From: Magnaporthiopsis rhizophila | Lineage: Eukaryota; Ascomycota; Sordariomycetes; Magnaporthales; Magnaporthaceae | Direction of reading: 5' to 3' | Assembly: GCA_003049465.1 (NCBI GenBank) | Contig: PYSS01000002.1 | Span: forward strand, 62,001 to 126,000 | Length of the DNA stretch: 64,000 nucleotides | Shown: positions 23,224 through 35,223 of the stretch, one piece after another | How positions within the stretch are numbered: position 1 is the first letter of the stretch | How the letters are laid out: each line of letters begins with the position of its first letter | The notes under the pieces: model-generated | Database searches by the model: none | What the model was told of the DNA's origin: nothing | The model's input: only the letters and a program-made list of their open reading frames with translations | Made by a program: the position numbers and the translations under genes

Positions 23224-25197
23224 ATGTCGACCAGACACTTCATCAACGACCCGACCCTGCTGGTCAACACGGCCCTGCGCGCCGTGACGCTGACCAACCC
23301 CAGCACGGCGCTGGACGAGGCGAACAAGATCGTCTACCTGCGTCCAGACCCCAAACGACAGCAACCCGTAGCCATCATCAGCGGTGGCGGCTCGGGCCAC
23401 GAGCCGTCGTTCGCGGGCATGGTCGGGCGCGGGCTGCTGTCGGCCGCCGTGGCGGGCACCATCTTCGCCAGCCCGTCGACGGAGCAGGTGCGCACCGCCA
23501 TCACCGGCCGCGTCGACCACGCCGACAAGGGAGGCGTGCTCGTCACCGTCATGAACTACACTGGCGACGTGCTCAACTTTGGCGTCGCCGTCGAGAAGGC
23601 CCGCGCGCAGGGCGTGGATGTCGAGATGGTTGTTGTTGGCGATGATGTCGGTGTTGGCCGCGCCCGTAGCGGCAAGGTTGTAAGTACTGCATGCCTTTGT
23701 CCTTAACGAGGGCCTCCTCCAGACACTGACCGGCACTGCTGGGACAAGAAAGAAAACACATTGTCTAACCCACAACGACCAACAGGGCCGCCGCGGCATC
23801 GCCGGCACCGTGCTGGTGCACAAGATCAGCGGCGCCCTGGCAGCCAGGGGCGCCTCGCTGGGCGAAGTCGCCCGCGTGGCCCGTCTGACGGCTGCGAATA
23901 TGGCCAGCGTCGGCGCGAGCCTAGAGCACGTCCACGTCCCTGGCCGCAAGGCCGGCGGGGGCGGCGACGACGACGAGAAGCTGTCCGAGGGCGAGGTCGA
24001 GATCGGCATGGGAATCCACAACGAGGCCGGGTCCGGGCGCGGCCGCCTCGAGCTGCCGGCGCTGGTGGCGCGCATGCTGGCGCAGCTGCTCGACCAGGAG
24101 GACCGGGACCGGGCGTTCATGAAGCTCGCGAGCGACGGGGCAGCAAAGGTGGTGCTCATGGTGAACAACCTCGGCGGCGTCAGCGTGCTGGAGATGGGCG
24201 GCGTGACGGCCGAGGTGGTGGCGCAGCTAGACAAGACGTGGGGCGTCCGGCCCGTCCGGATCCTCAGTGGCGCCTACATGACGAGCCTGAACGGCAACGG
24301 CTTCAGCATCACCCTGCTCGACGCCGGCGTCGACGCCGGCTTCGAGGGCGGCGTGAGCCTGGTACAGCTCCTTGACGACCCGTGCGAAGCGACGGGGTGG
24401 TCGGCTCCCATCTCGACCGAGACGTGGGATTCCAAGAACTCGGCCACGAGGGAGGGCAAGGCCGACGAGCAGAAGGAGGTCCAGCCGAGCGGCCTGAAAA
24501 TGGACGCCGCCGCGGCCCAGAAAGCGCTCACGGCGGCGCTAGAGAGGGTCATCTCCGTCGAGCCCGAGGTTACCAAGTACGACACCGTGGTCGGGGACGG
24601 TGACTGTGGCATCGGTCTGAAGAGGGGTGCTGAAGGTACGCTCGCTCGGCAAAAGCTCCAGATAGGGCCAGAAGCCTAGCTAACTACCATCATATCTGCC
24701 CAGCTATTCTCCAGCACCTCGCCAGCAAGCCCCTCTCGGGGGATGCCGTCGTCGACGTCGCCAACATCGTGACCATTGTCGAGAAGTCCATGGACGGCAC
24801 CTCGGGCGCCCTCTACGCCATCTACCTGAACGCCCTCGTGCGCGCCCTCAAGGACGTCGCGGCCCGCGACCAGGCGACCGCCGCGACGCCGCAGGTCTGG
24901 GCCGAGGCGCTCAAGCGCAGCTCCGTGGCCCTCGGCGCCTACACGCCTGCCCGGCCCGGCGACCGCACGCTGGTCGACGCTCTCCAGCCGTTCGTCGAGG
25001 TTCTAGGCCAGTCGGGCGACCTCGCAAAAGCCACGCTCGCAGCGCGCGACGGGGCGGACAGTACCAAGGGCATGCAGGCCAGCCTGGGAAGGTCCGTCTA
25101 CGTGGGCGGCTCCGGGTTCCAGCAGGTACCGGACCCGGGTGCCTGGGGACTGGCTAGTTTCCTCTCGGGGTTGGCGGGGCTGCCGCAGGAGAAGTAG
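23224..25197 (+). CDS. DAK1: Dihydroxyacetone kinase
   Basis: Exons are 23224-23679, 23786-24635 and 24704-25197 (branch sites CTAAC in both introns), giving 599 residues. The DhaK-type domain (residues 1 to ~345) has SGGGSGHEPSF, GVLVTVMNYTGD and the NLGG block; the DhaL-type ATP-binding domain (~395-599) has VVGDGDCG, DGTSGALY and the Gly-rich end GGSGF. Both halves are complete and the length is normal for single-chain ATP-dependent enzymes. The reaction is dihydroxyacetone + ATP to dihydroxyacetone phosphate, in cytosolic glycerol or methanol-derived triose use and in detoxification of dihydroxyacetone. The catalytic His that binds substrate covalently in family members would lie in the DhaK domain; I did not assign it. 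Confidence 0.94.
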
Positions 25198-25520
25198 GAG
25201 CTGTGTAGTAGCTGAGAGGAATTGAACACGTCCTTTTGATACCACCAGCAAGCTGATTTTAGCTGGAGGAACATCGACATTTCGAGTTGATCCTTAGCCG
25301 TGGATAACAGTGAAGGCAGCGTTTCCTGGATGTCACATATTCCACTTCCGCTTTCATTCGGTGTAGCTGCTTTTGGCTCAAATTTTGGTTTATATGAACG
25401 CCTTTTCATGCCCGAATTAGGGTGCCCCGCGCAAAGAAAGAGTCACCGAATCCTTACGAGGCTCTCTTGATCATAAACCGCGAAAAATAGCACATCCAAA
25501 GTGAGTAGAGGGATATATAG
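25198..25520. other. Short intergenic between convergent genes
   Basis: These 323 bases are shared 3' flanks of dihydroxyacetone kinase (+) and Sm D2 (-). Nothing else was seen. Confidence 0.6.
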
Positions 25521-26172
25521 TCAGCTGAGAAGAACCAGAATGACAGAGTCTCCTCTTAGGAACCTATGTTTGCAAGTAGGACCCGTTAGCAGCGGACAAG
25601 CAGTAGCGTAACGGCGAAGAGAGCAGCTGGAATACAGGACGAGCGGGCCGTGAGTGGCCGGGGAAAAGAAAAAAAAAAAAGGAAAAAAAAACTGCCCGTA
25701 CATTTTGCTAATGAACCTGTCCTTGTTGACTGGCCTGCCCTTCTTCCCGTTGGCCAGCCGCGGCGTCTCGGTCCACATCTCCTTGACGTTCTCCAGCACC
25801 ATGTTGCAGTGGCGGTCAAAGGCCTTGACGCGCGCCAGCAGCTTTCGGTTGTTGCGGATCGATATCAGCACCTGCGCGTGGCTGCGCACGGCGGTCTGGA
25901 GGATCGACAGCGGCCCCGCGCTGAACTCGTGCTCTTCAAGCTGTGCGATCTCGTACTCGCTGCAGTAGAGAGAGGGTCAGTTTCGGTGGCCGGACGGCAA
26001 ATGGGCTTTCGATAGAGGTCGCGGCGCGGTGGCAGGTATTCGAGGGACGTACGTGAGCTCGTTCCGCGGCTTTGTTAGAAGCTCCCTGCGAGGCTATGTC
26101 AGTACCGAAAAAATCTTGCTTGCATTCTGCGGATTGGAGGAGAGTTCCTTACTGTATCTTAGGGTCGGCCAT
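25521..26172 (-). CDS. SMD2: Small nuclear ribonucleoprotein Sm D2
   Basis: Four exons: 26153-26172 (20 nt), 26053-26085 (33 nt), 25702-25959 and 25521-25563, giving 117 residues. The product is a canonical Sm D2: N-terminal helix with PRNELTEYE, Sm1 block ([19 protein letters not shown]), a basic loop [11 protein letters not shown], and Sm2 block [10 protein letters not shown] at the end. All introns have GT-AG ends; branch sites are CTGAC-like upstream and CTAAC in the last. It is part of the heptameric Sm ring on spliceosomal U1, U2, U4 and U5 snRNAs. Intron positions early in the gene make two very small coding exons. Confidence 0.95.
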
Positions 26173-26646
26173 GGCTATGTGTGTGCGTGCTGCCTTTGGT
26201 CGGAGGACTGGCTAAGGAGGGGATGTGGTGCAATGGTTGGAAGACCTGCCCGAGCTCTGATAACTGTGAACGCGATGAGGCTGAACTCGGTGAGGGATGG
26301 CCGAAGTGGATACCGCAAAGCCACCCTCACCCTCCCCACCGCAAACTGGGGAAAGCTGCGCGGGCGCGGTTGGGATCGGTGGAATTGCGGCAAGCACCGG
26401 CAAAACCACAGCGCATCCTGTCCATCAATCCGATCAGGATCCAGCACTGGTGGAGGGAATTGCCGGCTTCAGCACACATAATCCAGTTCTGCAGCTGCAA
26501 ATTGCTGAGAAGCGAACTCGTCCAACGAGTGGCTATCCCCAGGCTGGCCTAAGTTTTCGATTTTGATGTTTTCTAAAACTCTGTTCAGCAGAGCTGCCTC
26601 GGCAGCGCCGTGTGCCGCCCCCAAGGCCTGGAGAGGCAGCTTCACA
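26173..26646. other. Divergent promoter, Sm D2 / HIBCH
   Basis: These 474 bases separate the start codons of Sm D2 (-) and the hydrolase (+). No TATA box stands out and no ORF is supported. Confidence 0.55.
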
Positions 26647-28147
26647 ATGCCGCTGAGGGGAAAGATAACAGCTCGGCAGCCCGAGTCCCGATCACAAGTG
26701 CGTTGACGACGTGAAGGCTTGATCTCCTCCCAATACGAAGAAACCTGGGGCAGCAAGCTCACGCAGCCTCCCCCGCACACAGATGTCGTCACAGGTCGAG
26801 GCCGAGGATGTTCTCTTCAACAGCCTCTACGGCCTTCGCACAATCGAGCTGAACCGGCCGAGAAAGCTCAACTCGTTAAATGGCAGCATGGTCGACAAGA
26901 TAACGCCACGGCTACTCGAGTGGCAAAAGTCGGACATGGCCAGCGTCGTCGTCATGAAGGGCGCCGGCGACAAGGCCTTCTGCGCGGGCGGGGACGTGGC
27001 AGCGCTGGCTAAGAACAATTTCAAGGGCCCAGAGGGCCAGGCCAAATCGAACGACTACTTCGCGCGCGAGTACGCGCTCGACCACCTGATTGCCACCTAC
27101 CAGACCCCCTACGTCGCCTTCATGGATGGCATCACCATGGGCGGCGGCGTCGGGCTGAGCGTGCATGCGCCGCTGCGCATCGCGACGGAGCGGACCGTCT
27201 TCGCCATGCCCGAGACCGACATTGGCTTTTTCCCGGACGTCGGCGCCTCCTTCTTCCTGCCCCGCATGGACGGCGCTGTCGGCACCTACCTGGCGCTGAC
27301 GAGCGACCAGCTAAAGGGCGTCGACGTCTTCTACACGGGCATCGCCACGCACTACATGCATTCGACCAGCCTGCCCATGCTGGAGTCGCGCCTGGCCGAG
27401 CTGAGATTCTTGGACGACGACCCGCTGGAGGCGCGGCTGGCCCAGATCAACGCAACCATCGAGGAGTACACGACGGGCCTGCCGCACGACCAGCCCATGT
27501 ACATCGCCGGTGAGCTGCGCAAGGCCATCGACCGGTGCTTCGGCAAGGACACGGTGCCGCTCATCATCAAGGCCCTGGAGGCCGAGCTGGAGGGGCCCGC
27601 GCCGATCAAGGACTGGGCTACGCGTACGCTCAAGACGCTGCGCCAGCGTTCGCCGACGGCGGTCCACGTGAGCTTGCTGCAGCAGCGCCTGGCGCACGGG
27701 CGGACGATCCGGCAGACCTTTGAGCGCGAGCACCTGCTGGCGGCCAAGTTCATGGCCCACCCAGACTTTACGGAAGGTGTGACGGCCAAGCTGATCAACA
27801 AGCCGCCCACGAAGCCCAAGTGGAGCCCGGCTACCCTCGATCAGGTCCAGGACTCGGATGTCAAGGCGTTCCTGAGACAGCCCGAGCCCGAGGCGACACC
27901 GGCGCCCATCCAGTTCCACAACGACGCGGACTTTCACGAGTACCCGCACCGCCAGTTCGGCCTGCCCTCGGAGAAGGATGTACACAACCTTCTCACCGAC
28001 GGGGTCCCGCGTAGCCAGCACGAAATCATCAAGCACTTTGTCAGCAAGACCAAGGCCAAGCTGGGCGTCAAGGAGGTGGTGGGCGAGATTGTGTCCCGGA
28101 AGACACAAAAGGGCCCCAACAAGGGGGCGGCCACATGGATTTACTGA
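26647..28147 (+). CDS. EHD3: 3-hydroxyisobutyryl-CoA hydrolase, mitochondrial (Ehd3-like)
   Basis: The secure part is 26783-28147 (454 residues, no stop). I add an upstream exon 26647-26697 coding a basic, Ser/Arg-rich leader (MPLRGKITAR...). Its donor GTGCGT at 26698 and an acceptor ending at 26782 give an 85 nt intron and a phase-0 join onto the internal ATG. The enoyl-CoA hydratase-fold body shows TIELNRPRKLNSLN, the oxyanion-hole block AFCAGGDVAAL, GITMGGGVGLS, and METDIGFFPDVGASFFLPR of the HIBCH subgroup. The reaction is 3-hydroxyisobutyryl-CoA to 3-hydroxyisobutyrate in valine breakdown. The yeast homologue Ehd3 is also known as a mitochondrial small-ribosomal-subunit protein. If the leader exon is wrong, the start is 26783. 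Confidence 0.88.
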
Positions 28148-29768
28148 TTGAAGAGTCTAAGCCTTCCGTGCGTAAAAACATCTATATGGATGTATGTAGG
28201 GGGCTTGTGCATCTTGCGACGATATCTGTTGCTGGCTGGCTGGCGCTGTAATCATATAAACGGATTTCTACCTTGGTTGTTTTGGTTCGTGATGACTTCA
28301 CTCAGTTGCATGGACTTCCTTGGCGACGGAAACCCTCCCAACGTTGGATAGAACTAGAAGCAGCATGCAACGGCCGCAAGATATCGTTGATGTGAATTCT
28401 AAATAAAATGTCGGCATGGAAGAAAACATTGCTTTGCATCACTTTCTCATTGTGGCTGCCCTGCCTGTATGTGCGATGGCGGCGAAATGCGACTCGGTGC
28501 GGCGGGCTGTGGGGGTTGGTCTCTAGTATCCAGTGGGCAGGTCAGCTGTTGGACGTGCGACGAGGTTGCTCTCTTCTGCTCTCGAAACTCGGCTGAGTCA
28601 TTTGATCTCGGCTGCTGAGGGCCGGCGCGGCTGCGAGAGATGGTGGCAGGCCGAAAAATTATAAATAGGAGGAGGCCCTGCTGTCCCCCGGGGGGGACCG
28701 AAGAAAAAAAGCCAGGAATCCCCTAGCATTTTTGCTTGCTTTCTTTCAGCATTTGGGCTGCTGCCTGACAGCTCAAACAGCTCTCGGGTTTTCGAGCTTC
28801 CATCTGGTGCTAACAGCTGGGCATTTTGGGCCCTGGCAGGGCACGCTGACGCAACCGCCAATCGAATCGAACAGGCTGGACCCCGCCAAAATCCCTCCGA
28901 ACGCCCCATTCAGGAACCAAGCCTAAAGCGGCGAACGCCCCACATCTCCGGCATCTCGCTTCCAGCAAGGGGAGCCCCGGCACAGCAACCAGACGCAGGC
29001 GCCCAGGCCCTGACGCCAGGCTCGCACCACCACCTGACGGCACGTGTGGCTCGTGCTGCCGGCGCGTTTTCCCCAGGCGCGTCCACGGTCCTTGCTCCCT
29101 ATCCAAACGCCTCAGGCCCCACACTGCTGGCGTTCGCCGAAAGACACGTCCCGCAGCGCGTAGCTTCCTTCCCCTTTGGGGTTTGTTTGAAGCTCTCGTC
29201 GCCACTCTTCTCGAGATAGCTGTGACTGGATCTTTTAACAATTGCATTTCCCGCGACGCTATTTTATTTCTTCTTTTCAATTATTTCGACAAAGGGGAAA
29301 ACAAGTGAGTTTGCTGCAAGCAATTTAGATCCATGTCGCGGCCGCACGAGCAGTTGCTGCTGGGTCCCTCTCATTTCGTCATCCATTTTTGGCGTCGAAT
29401 TCGGTCTTAGCGATTTGGAGCTCCACTGAGAGGAGCCAAACGCGACCCCTACGCGCTTCTCGCGATCCGGTCCAGGGATCATAATTGCCCGCCACGCCCA
29501 CCGCCTCGGCCCTCAATTGCACATTCAGGACCCATTCATTTCTCTCTCAGTTCTCCGGGCGACGGGCAGGGCTACCTAATTCTGGGCACCGACATCCACC
29601 TTGCTGTCCTGCCTGCACTCCCGACGACAAACGTACAACCAGTCCCGATAACGACGACGACAGCAAGCCCTGCTCATTGAAGAGCGTGCAGCAACTGCTG
29701 CAGGCCTATTCTTTTGTCGTCTGTGGCGCCCGTCGTCGCCGACCCAGCGACCGAAACGAACGATCGAA
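28148..29768. other. Intergenic, 1.6 kb
   Basis: A possible polyadenylation hexamer aataaa is at 28402-28407, downstream of the hydrolase. A TATA-like ttataaatag is at 28659-28668, followed by a C/G run at ~28685-28697. From ~28900 to 29768 the sequence is CA/CT-rich and resembles a long 5' leader of the GATA-factor gene. No coding region is supported. Confidence 0.5.
28659..28668 (+). promoter_or_regulatory. TATA-like element
   Basis: The motif ttataaatag stands in GC-rich surroundings 1.1 kb before the GATA-factor ATG. It could drive that gene with a long leader, or a separate non-coding transcript. Orientation and use are inferred. Confidence 0.3.
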
Positions 29769-32700
29769 ATGGCCTCCTCACCGTTTCCGACTGGCCACGG
29801 CGGCAATGGAGGCGGCGGCGGTTGGATGGGCGGCAGCTCCCACCCCCAATTCCAACCACCACCACCTGCCGCCCCGGAACGCGACGATTTCGGCATGCAG
29901 ACCCGTCCGATGGGAGGTAAGGCGCCCAGGGCGAAGCCCACTGCAGCTGCTGGGTGAAGCATTCCCAGCTTGTTGCGCGGCTCGGCTAACAGGCAGGGTT
30001 GTTGTTCACCGCTGCAGTCAAGGTTCTGTACAGTTTCCGCGACAGCCAAGACAACTGCCTGGCACGCTGGCCGCAGGTTATGCCGATCCAGACGGTCCCG
30101 CTGGACGAAACGAGCTCCATCGGCGTCGTCGACTTGAAGCTATGTCTCCAGGCCGTCGCGCAATGCAGCCCTGAAATCGTTGGCCAGCCCGAGATGGACT
30201 ACACAGTCTACGCCTACGACTACTCAGAAACGGACACCCCGCTGGTCGGGCAGGGAATGTTCTCCCGGGCACTCGAGCCGGCCCAGCCGAACGAGGAGCC
30301 CAAGATGGTCACCGGCCGCGTGACCAAGAACCTGCTTGCCGTCTTTGGCGGCGGCGCCCGTGAGACACTCGAGGTCAAGCTCAAGCTGGCTGCTGTGCCC
30401 AAGAGGCAACCACAACAGCAACAGTACCACCAGCAACCGCAACAACAAGCCATGAACAACGCCCCGACCCCGACCGACACCTCGGAATGGAACTCCTTCA
30501 TCCAGTCGAACCCGAACCTGGGACAATGCTCAAACATGGGGCCGGCCCCGCCAACGAATGCTGCACCGTCCCAACCTTACTATTCCCAAGTTCCTCGTTC
30601 CCGCCCGGGATCTGTCCCTCTCGGCCCAGCGCCCGGTCAGGGTCAGGTTCAATCTTCAAACTCGAGCCAATTGGCATGCGGCGCACCTCCTCGGATGCCG
30701 CAGGGTCACCCTCAGCAGATGCACGGACAGCAACACGGTCAACAACAACAACAGCAGCCACAGGAGCAACAGCAGAACCTGCTTCAAAACCATTACGAGC
30801 AACAACAGCAACAGCAGCGACCGTCTTTCTATTCGCACACTCCTCCTCCTCCTCCTCCTCCACAGCAGCAGCAACAGCCCCAGCAGCAGAATGAATACCA
30901 AAGGAACCAACGTCAGCAGCTTCAGCAGCACCAGTCGCAGGAACCAGCTAGCGACGGGTTTGTGCCAATTACTGCTAGAACGGGGACCCCAGACATCGCG
31001 GAGCCTATTGCCGCACCAGTTGCCAAACCATCTAGACCTTCTTCGAGAGCTTCCAGGAACAGGCCACCCACAGGTCGGCCACGAGGTCGCCCGAAGAAGA
31101 AGCCTGTGGCCGATGGAAATACGTCCGCTGCCGACGAGCCAACCGACGTGGACGATGGCTCCCGTAGAAAAAGAGCCAAGACGATGAAGGCCGACTGGTC
31201 TGAGGACAAAGCCCCGATGGAGTCGACCGTCGATTCGCTGCGGGTTGTTGCTGCCACTTCCGGCTCTTTGAGGGCAATGAGACCCGTTGGGGCTGGGAGT
31301 GAAGGGGTGTCGGCAAGTCACCTGCATGAGGGACCACGCGCGCCGACCCCAGTACCCCAGGGCCCAAACGACAAGAAGCCGCCAAGGCAGCGAAAGAAAC
31401 CGATGTCAACGCTGTCAAGGCGAGACTCCATCATTAGCGCTGACGGTTTAATGACGTATCCGAGCCTACCGACCGAATCGAGTATGCAGATGCCAACTCC
31501 GCAGGATGCTCGATCCCCCAGCGAGTCCATCGCCGCATCAGAACAAGTATACACGCCAGAGGAGAGCCCGGCTGATCTGGGATCCTCCCCACCGGTTCCC
31601 AGATCGGTAGCATACCCGTGCTCCAGTCCTGTGGTGTCAAGTCCAGTCCTGCCTCGGCTATCGCGTCCCCAGCAGGATTCGGGCTTCATGAGCGGCGGTA
31701 TCGAGAGCGCCTTTGACGAGGAGGATATCCTCCTGTCACTACCGCCGCAACCGTCTCAGTCCAAGCAGGATGACTCAGCACCTCAGTTGCCCTCGCTTGC
31801 TAGGCCAATACCTAAGAAAGGCGGCAATAGTCGACCCCAGTACCACGGGTTTCCATTTCAGGAAGTAACTCCCGGTCCTCCCGAACTATTGCCAGTCACA
31901 AGCTTGTACAACCCACCAGGCCAGAAGCGGAAGGCCGAAGCAGGCGCTCCAAAACCGAAGCGTTCCAACGCCGAGCCCAAGCCTCGAAGAGCAGCGGCAG
32001 AGCAAACACAAGAGGCCCGTCCCGCCGACCAACAAACCCCGTCGATGTCACAACTCGTCGACGAGATGCGTCCATCTGTGGAGGAGCCCTCAGTCGACAC
32101 CGCCGTCACTCGCCCGACACCCGAGGAGCCTCTAGAGCCGGTCACCCTTCTCAGGGAAGCCTCTTCCCAGGCTAACGTCCTGGAAGAGACCCCCTCTGTT
32201 CCGGAGCCCGAGCTGCCTACCATGAAGCCTCCCAAGGCCGCGTCGCGATCGGGAACATCAGGATCCAGGTCCACCTCGGCTGCCCAAGAGGCGAAATCGG
32301 CACCTCCGGCAAGCGATCCAGCCGTAACCTCTATGCTATTAACCCTCCCCCAGGTGTCTTTCTCCGAGGCTCCATGCCCGCCCAGTGACACGATACAAGA
32401 ACAGAGCATAGCCAACAAGAACTATGTCAAGAAGCAGACCATCAAGGAGAGGTTAGAGCAGGCCATCGAGTCCGGCGAGATGCCTCCGTTCTGCACAAAC
32501 TGTGGGGCGATCGAGACGCCAACCTGGCGGAAAATGTGGACGCAGGACCACAAGGGAACCCCCGACTTTTACGACTACTCTGAGAAGCCTGGACAGGTTA
32601 CGGCGATAGACATTCTGGAGCGAGATGGCGAGGGCAAGCCCATATTGTATCGATTGGTGAAGAAGTCTCTCGGCTCAGCAGAGGACAAGCACAAGTGGGT

Positions 32701-33934
32701 AGAAATGCTGTTGTGCAACCCCTGCGGTATCTGGCTTGGCAAGTTCAAGAGCCATCGGCCTCCTGATCGGTGGGAGAAGGACCAGTCCCGACTGAACCAG
32801 CCCCGTCGAAAACGAGACCCGTCGAAAAGTTCCAGCAATGGTTCTCGGTCCAAGAAACAGCGAACCAAAAACGACCCGCAACCGAGTCTCATGTCCGGGG
32901 CCGGCTACATGACCGACCCGGTTGGACCTAGCTACGACCAGGGCGGCGTTGAAGAGGAGATGGCCGACGCTTCTCAGACGACCACCAACGAGGCGTGCAG
33001 GAAATCAAAGGAGCGGGTGACTGAGCATACAGGCTCCCCAAACTCGCGGGGCCCGGGATCGACACACTCAAGGGGCAGCGGGACGGCCGACAGTCCAATT
33101 CCGGTCGAGGATGATCTCGGGCAAACGCGACGACTGCTTTTCCCTTCGCCAAGGAAAGACGGTGTTCCCAAGGTGCTTGGTGAGATGGCGGTTAATATAG
33201 TCAGGACCGGCCCCGAATTTGGGAGGCTCAAGGATGACGGCAAGGGGGATCTCAAGCAGGTCCCCACAACGCCTTCCAAGATTCGCGATACCGACATGGT
33301 GGACCTCTTTGGCACGCCGCCGGCGCGTCCATCAACACCGACCCCCAACGACTCGGCGTCTGGCAACGGACCCTTTAAGACGCCAACGCGGCCCACACCG
33401 AGCCACCGCCCGATTACTAGGAGTATCTCGAAGTCGATCCGCTCCTCGGCGAGAGGCATCCCGCCGTCTCCCAGTCAAGCACTGGCTGGCCTGCAACGCA
33501 CGCCTTGCAAGACCCCTGGCAGGAGCGGCATCAGGCAGACGCCTAGCCGTCAGAACCTGCATGCGCACTTTGCCCCCGATGACATGAACCTCGGGGCCGG
33601 CGGCATTTGCGATTCGCCCTTCACGGCCACCATGCACCAGCTTCTGTCGGAAGCCAACGACTTCACCTCGGGCTCGCCGTCGCATGGCCTCGGCGATCTC
33701 GACCAGATTAATGCCCACTTTGCGACCTCGGCGGCGACCATGGACTTTGGCAGCTACCTCAACACGGAGATGGCCATGCCCAGCTCGCCGCCGCTCCTCA
33801 TGCGGGGCGACGGCGTATCCCCGTCCCAGGCGGCGGCGGCTTTCGACGCCTCGTGGGAGCTGTGGTCGCAAGTCGATAACGACGCGGCGCCTACGGATGG
33901 CGAGAGCCACTCTATGGAGGCGCTGCCTGCTTGA
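29769..33934 (+). CDS. ams2: Ams2-type GATA zinc-finger chromatin factor (Ams2/Spt21-like)
   Basis: Exons are 29769-29916 and 30018-33934 (joint PMGVKVLYSF, branch GCTAAC), giving 1354 residues. The first ~160 residues form the conserved Ams2/Spt21 N-terminal domain (VKVLYSF...NCLARWPQ, then VDLKLCLQAVAQCSPE). Gln-rich tracts follow (~220-360, fed by CAG/CAA runs at 30410-30930), an AT-hook (GRPRGRPKKK, ~400-410), and a GATA-like finger: CTNC at ~875-878 and CNPC at ~949-952, 70 residues apart. The C-terminal third is Ser/Pro/Thr-rich and disordered. In fission yeast Ams2 is a cell-cycle-regulated activator of histone genes needed for CENP-A loading; budding-yeast Spt21 has a related histone-gene role. 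A similar nuclear role here is inferred from domain order. Confidence 0.87.
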
Positions 33935-35223
33935 ACAACACACTACAACAAACACCTGTCGCACCATTTTTCGTGATGGGGCTTGACTTTTCATCCTTAT
34001 CCTTATCACCCTTGATCTTTTGTCTTCTCACTCTTGTGCCTTTGACAGTGTAGTTCCTGGACCGTTTTCACGAATTTTGTCCGTGCGTAATAGCACTTGG
34101 TCTTTGCAAGGCCTCCTCAGAAACTAGTGTCTTTTTTTGGCCTGGGAGCTTCTTGTGTTTTTCTTTTTCCCCTCTCTACATCTGAACATTTCGCATCAGC
34201 CGGCGTTAAGCAATGGAGTTTTGTATCGCCGTCTCTTATCTCCTGGTGGGCCCTTTCCTTTTCGTTCTAGGGAGCGAGACTTGCTTGTTGCTTTTTGCCC
34301 TTATTGCCCTGGTCGGGCAAAATACCCCCTTGGGTGTCGGAACCGGCTGACTTAGCAGCCATCTTTTTTGGTCTGGACGGAGCAGAAGGAAGGAAACAAA
34401 GTCATGACGCGGCATGAAAATATCCCCAGTAGCTAGAATTAGGTAGTATGCTTTCCCTGGCAATGAAGACCAGATTTACAGCTTCCATCGAGTTTATCCC
34501 CGTGGATCGGCGAACTTGGCGCCCCCCCTTTCTACGGGCGTGTACCTACCTGTGCACACATATCACGGGGTGGGTGTGTGCCTACAGGTTTTGGCATATG
34601 CGGCCCCGGTGACAGCGCATGTGGTTCTCCGCACGCACAAGCGGTGCCACCTGCGTGCTTTGTCACTCGGCCAGGATGCATGCTGCTGCACGGTAACACC
34701 CCCTTCATGCACCGTCATGGGCCTTTGATGCACCGCCATAACTGGGTGCCTTTCGTATGACATCGCATTTAGAGTGCGGCTAGACGCCTGCTTTTCGATC
34801 ACCCCTCACGAAATCCACAAGGCTTTTGTTTTTGTTTCTTCTTTTTTTTTTTTCTTTTTTTTTTCATTTTATCATTTTATCATTCTTTTTTTTTTATCTC
34901 TTGGTTGGTTTTTTTTTTCTCCTCCCCTCTGTCAAACATCACACAGGCGGACATGTGAAGGCCCCAAGGACCAGGGAACAAACTTTTGCCACTAGAGCAA
35001 GAAGCATGCATTTTTTTTTCGAGTGAAAAACCGGTGCCTTCACGGGCGGGCCAAAACATCCATTGCACCTCCCATACCAGCACTTTCAAGGGATAGTAGG
35101 CCAGCAGTTGGGGGATGTACACGGCATCGCACCCGCCACATCCACGGTATTGTACCACAGCATCACGGACACATGCAAGCAGTAGCAGCCTCGTTTTTTC
35201 GTTTTCTCGAGAATCCATATTCA
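33935..35223. other. Intergenic, 1.3 kb
   Basis: This is 3' flanking DNA with many T-rich runs (34840-34918) and imperfect short repeats containing 'tgcaccg' near 34705-34740. No gene is supported. Confidence 0.6.

Noticed and set aside
27311..28108. 265-codon ORF antisense to the HIBCH gene
   Set aside because: Shadow frame; Leu/Arg/Val-rich composition typical of antisense GC-rich codons.
30656..31327. Minus-strand ORF with Leu runs inside the Gln-rich part of the Ams2-like gene
   Set aside because: Leu runs are the mirror of CAG/CAA tracts; no independent support.
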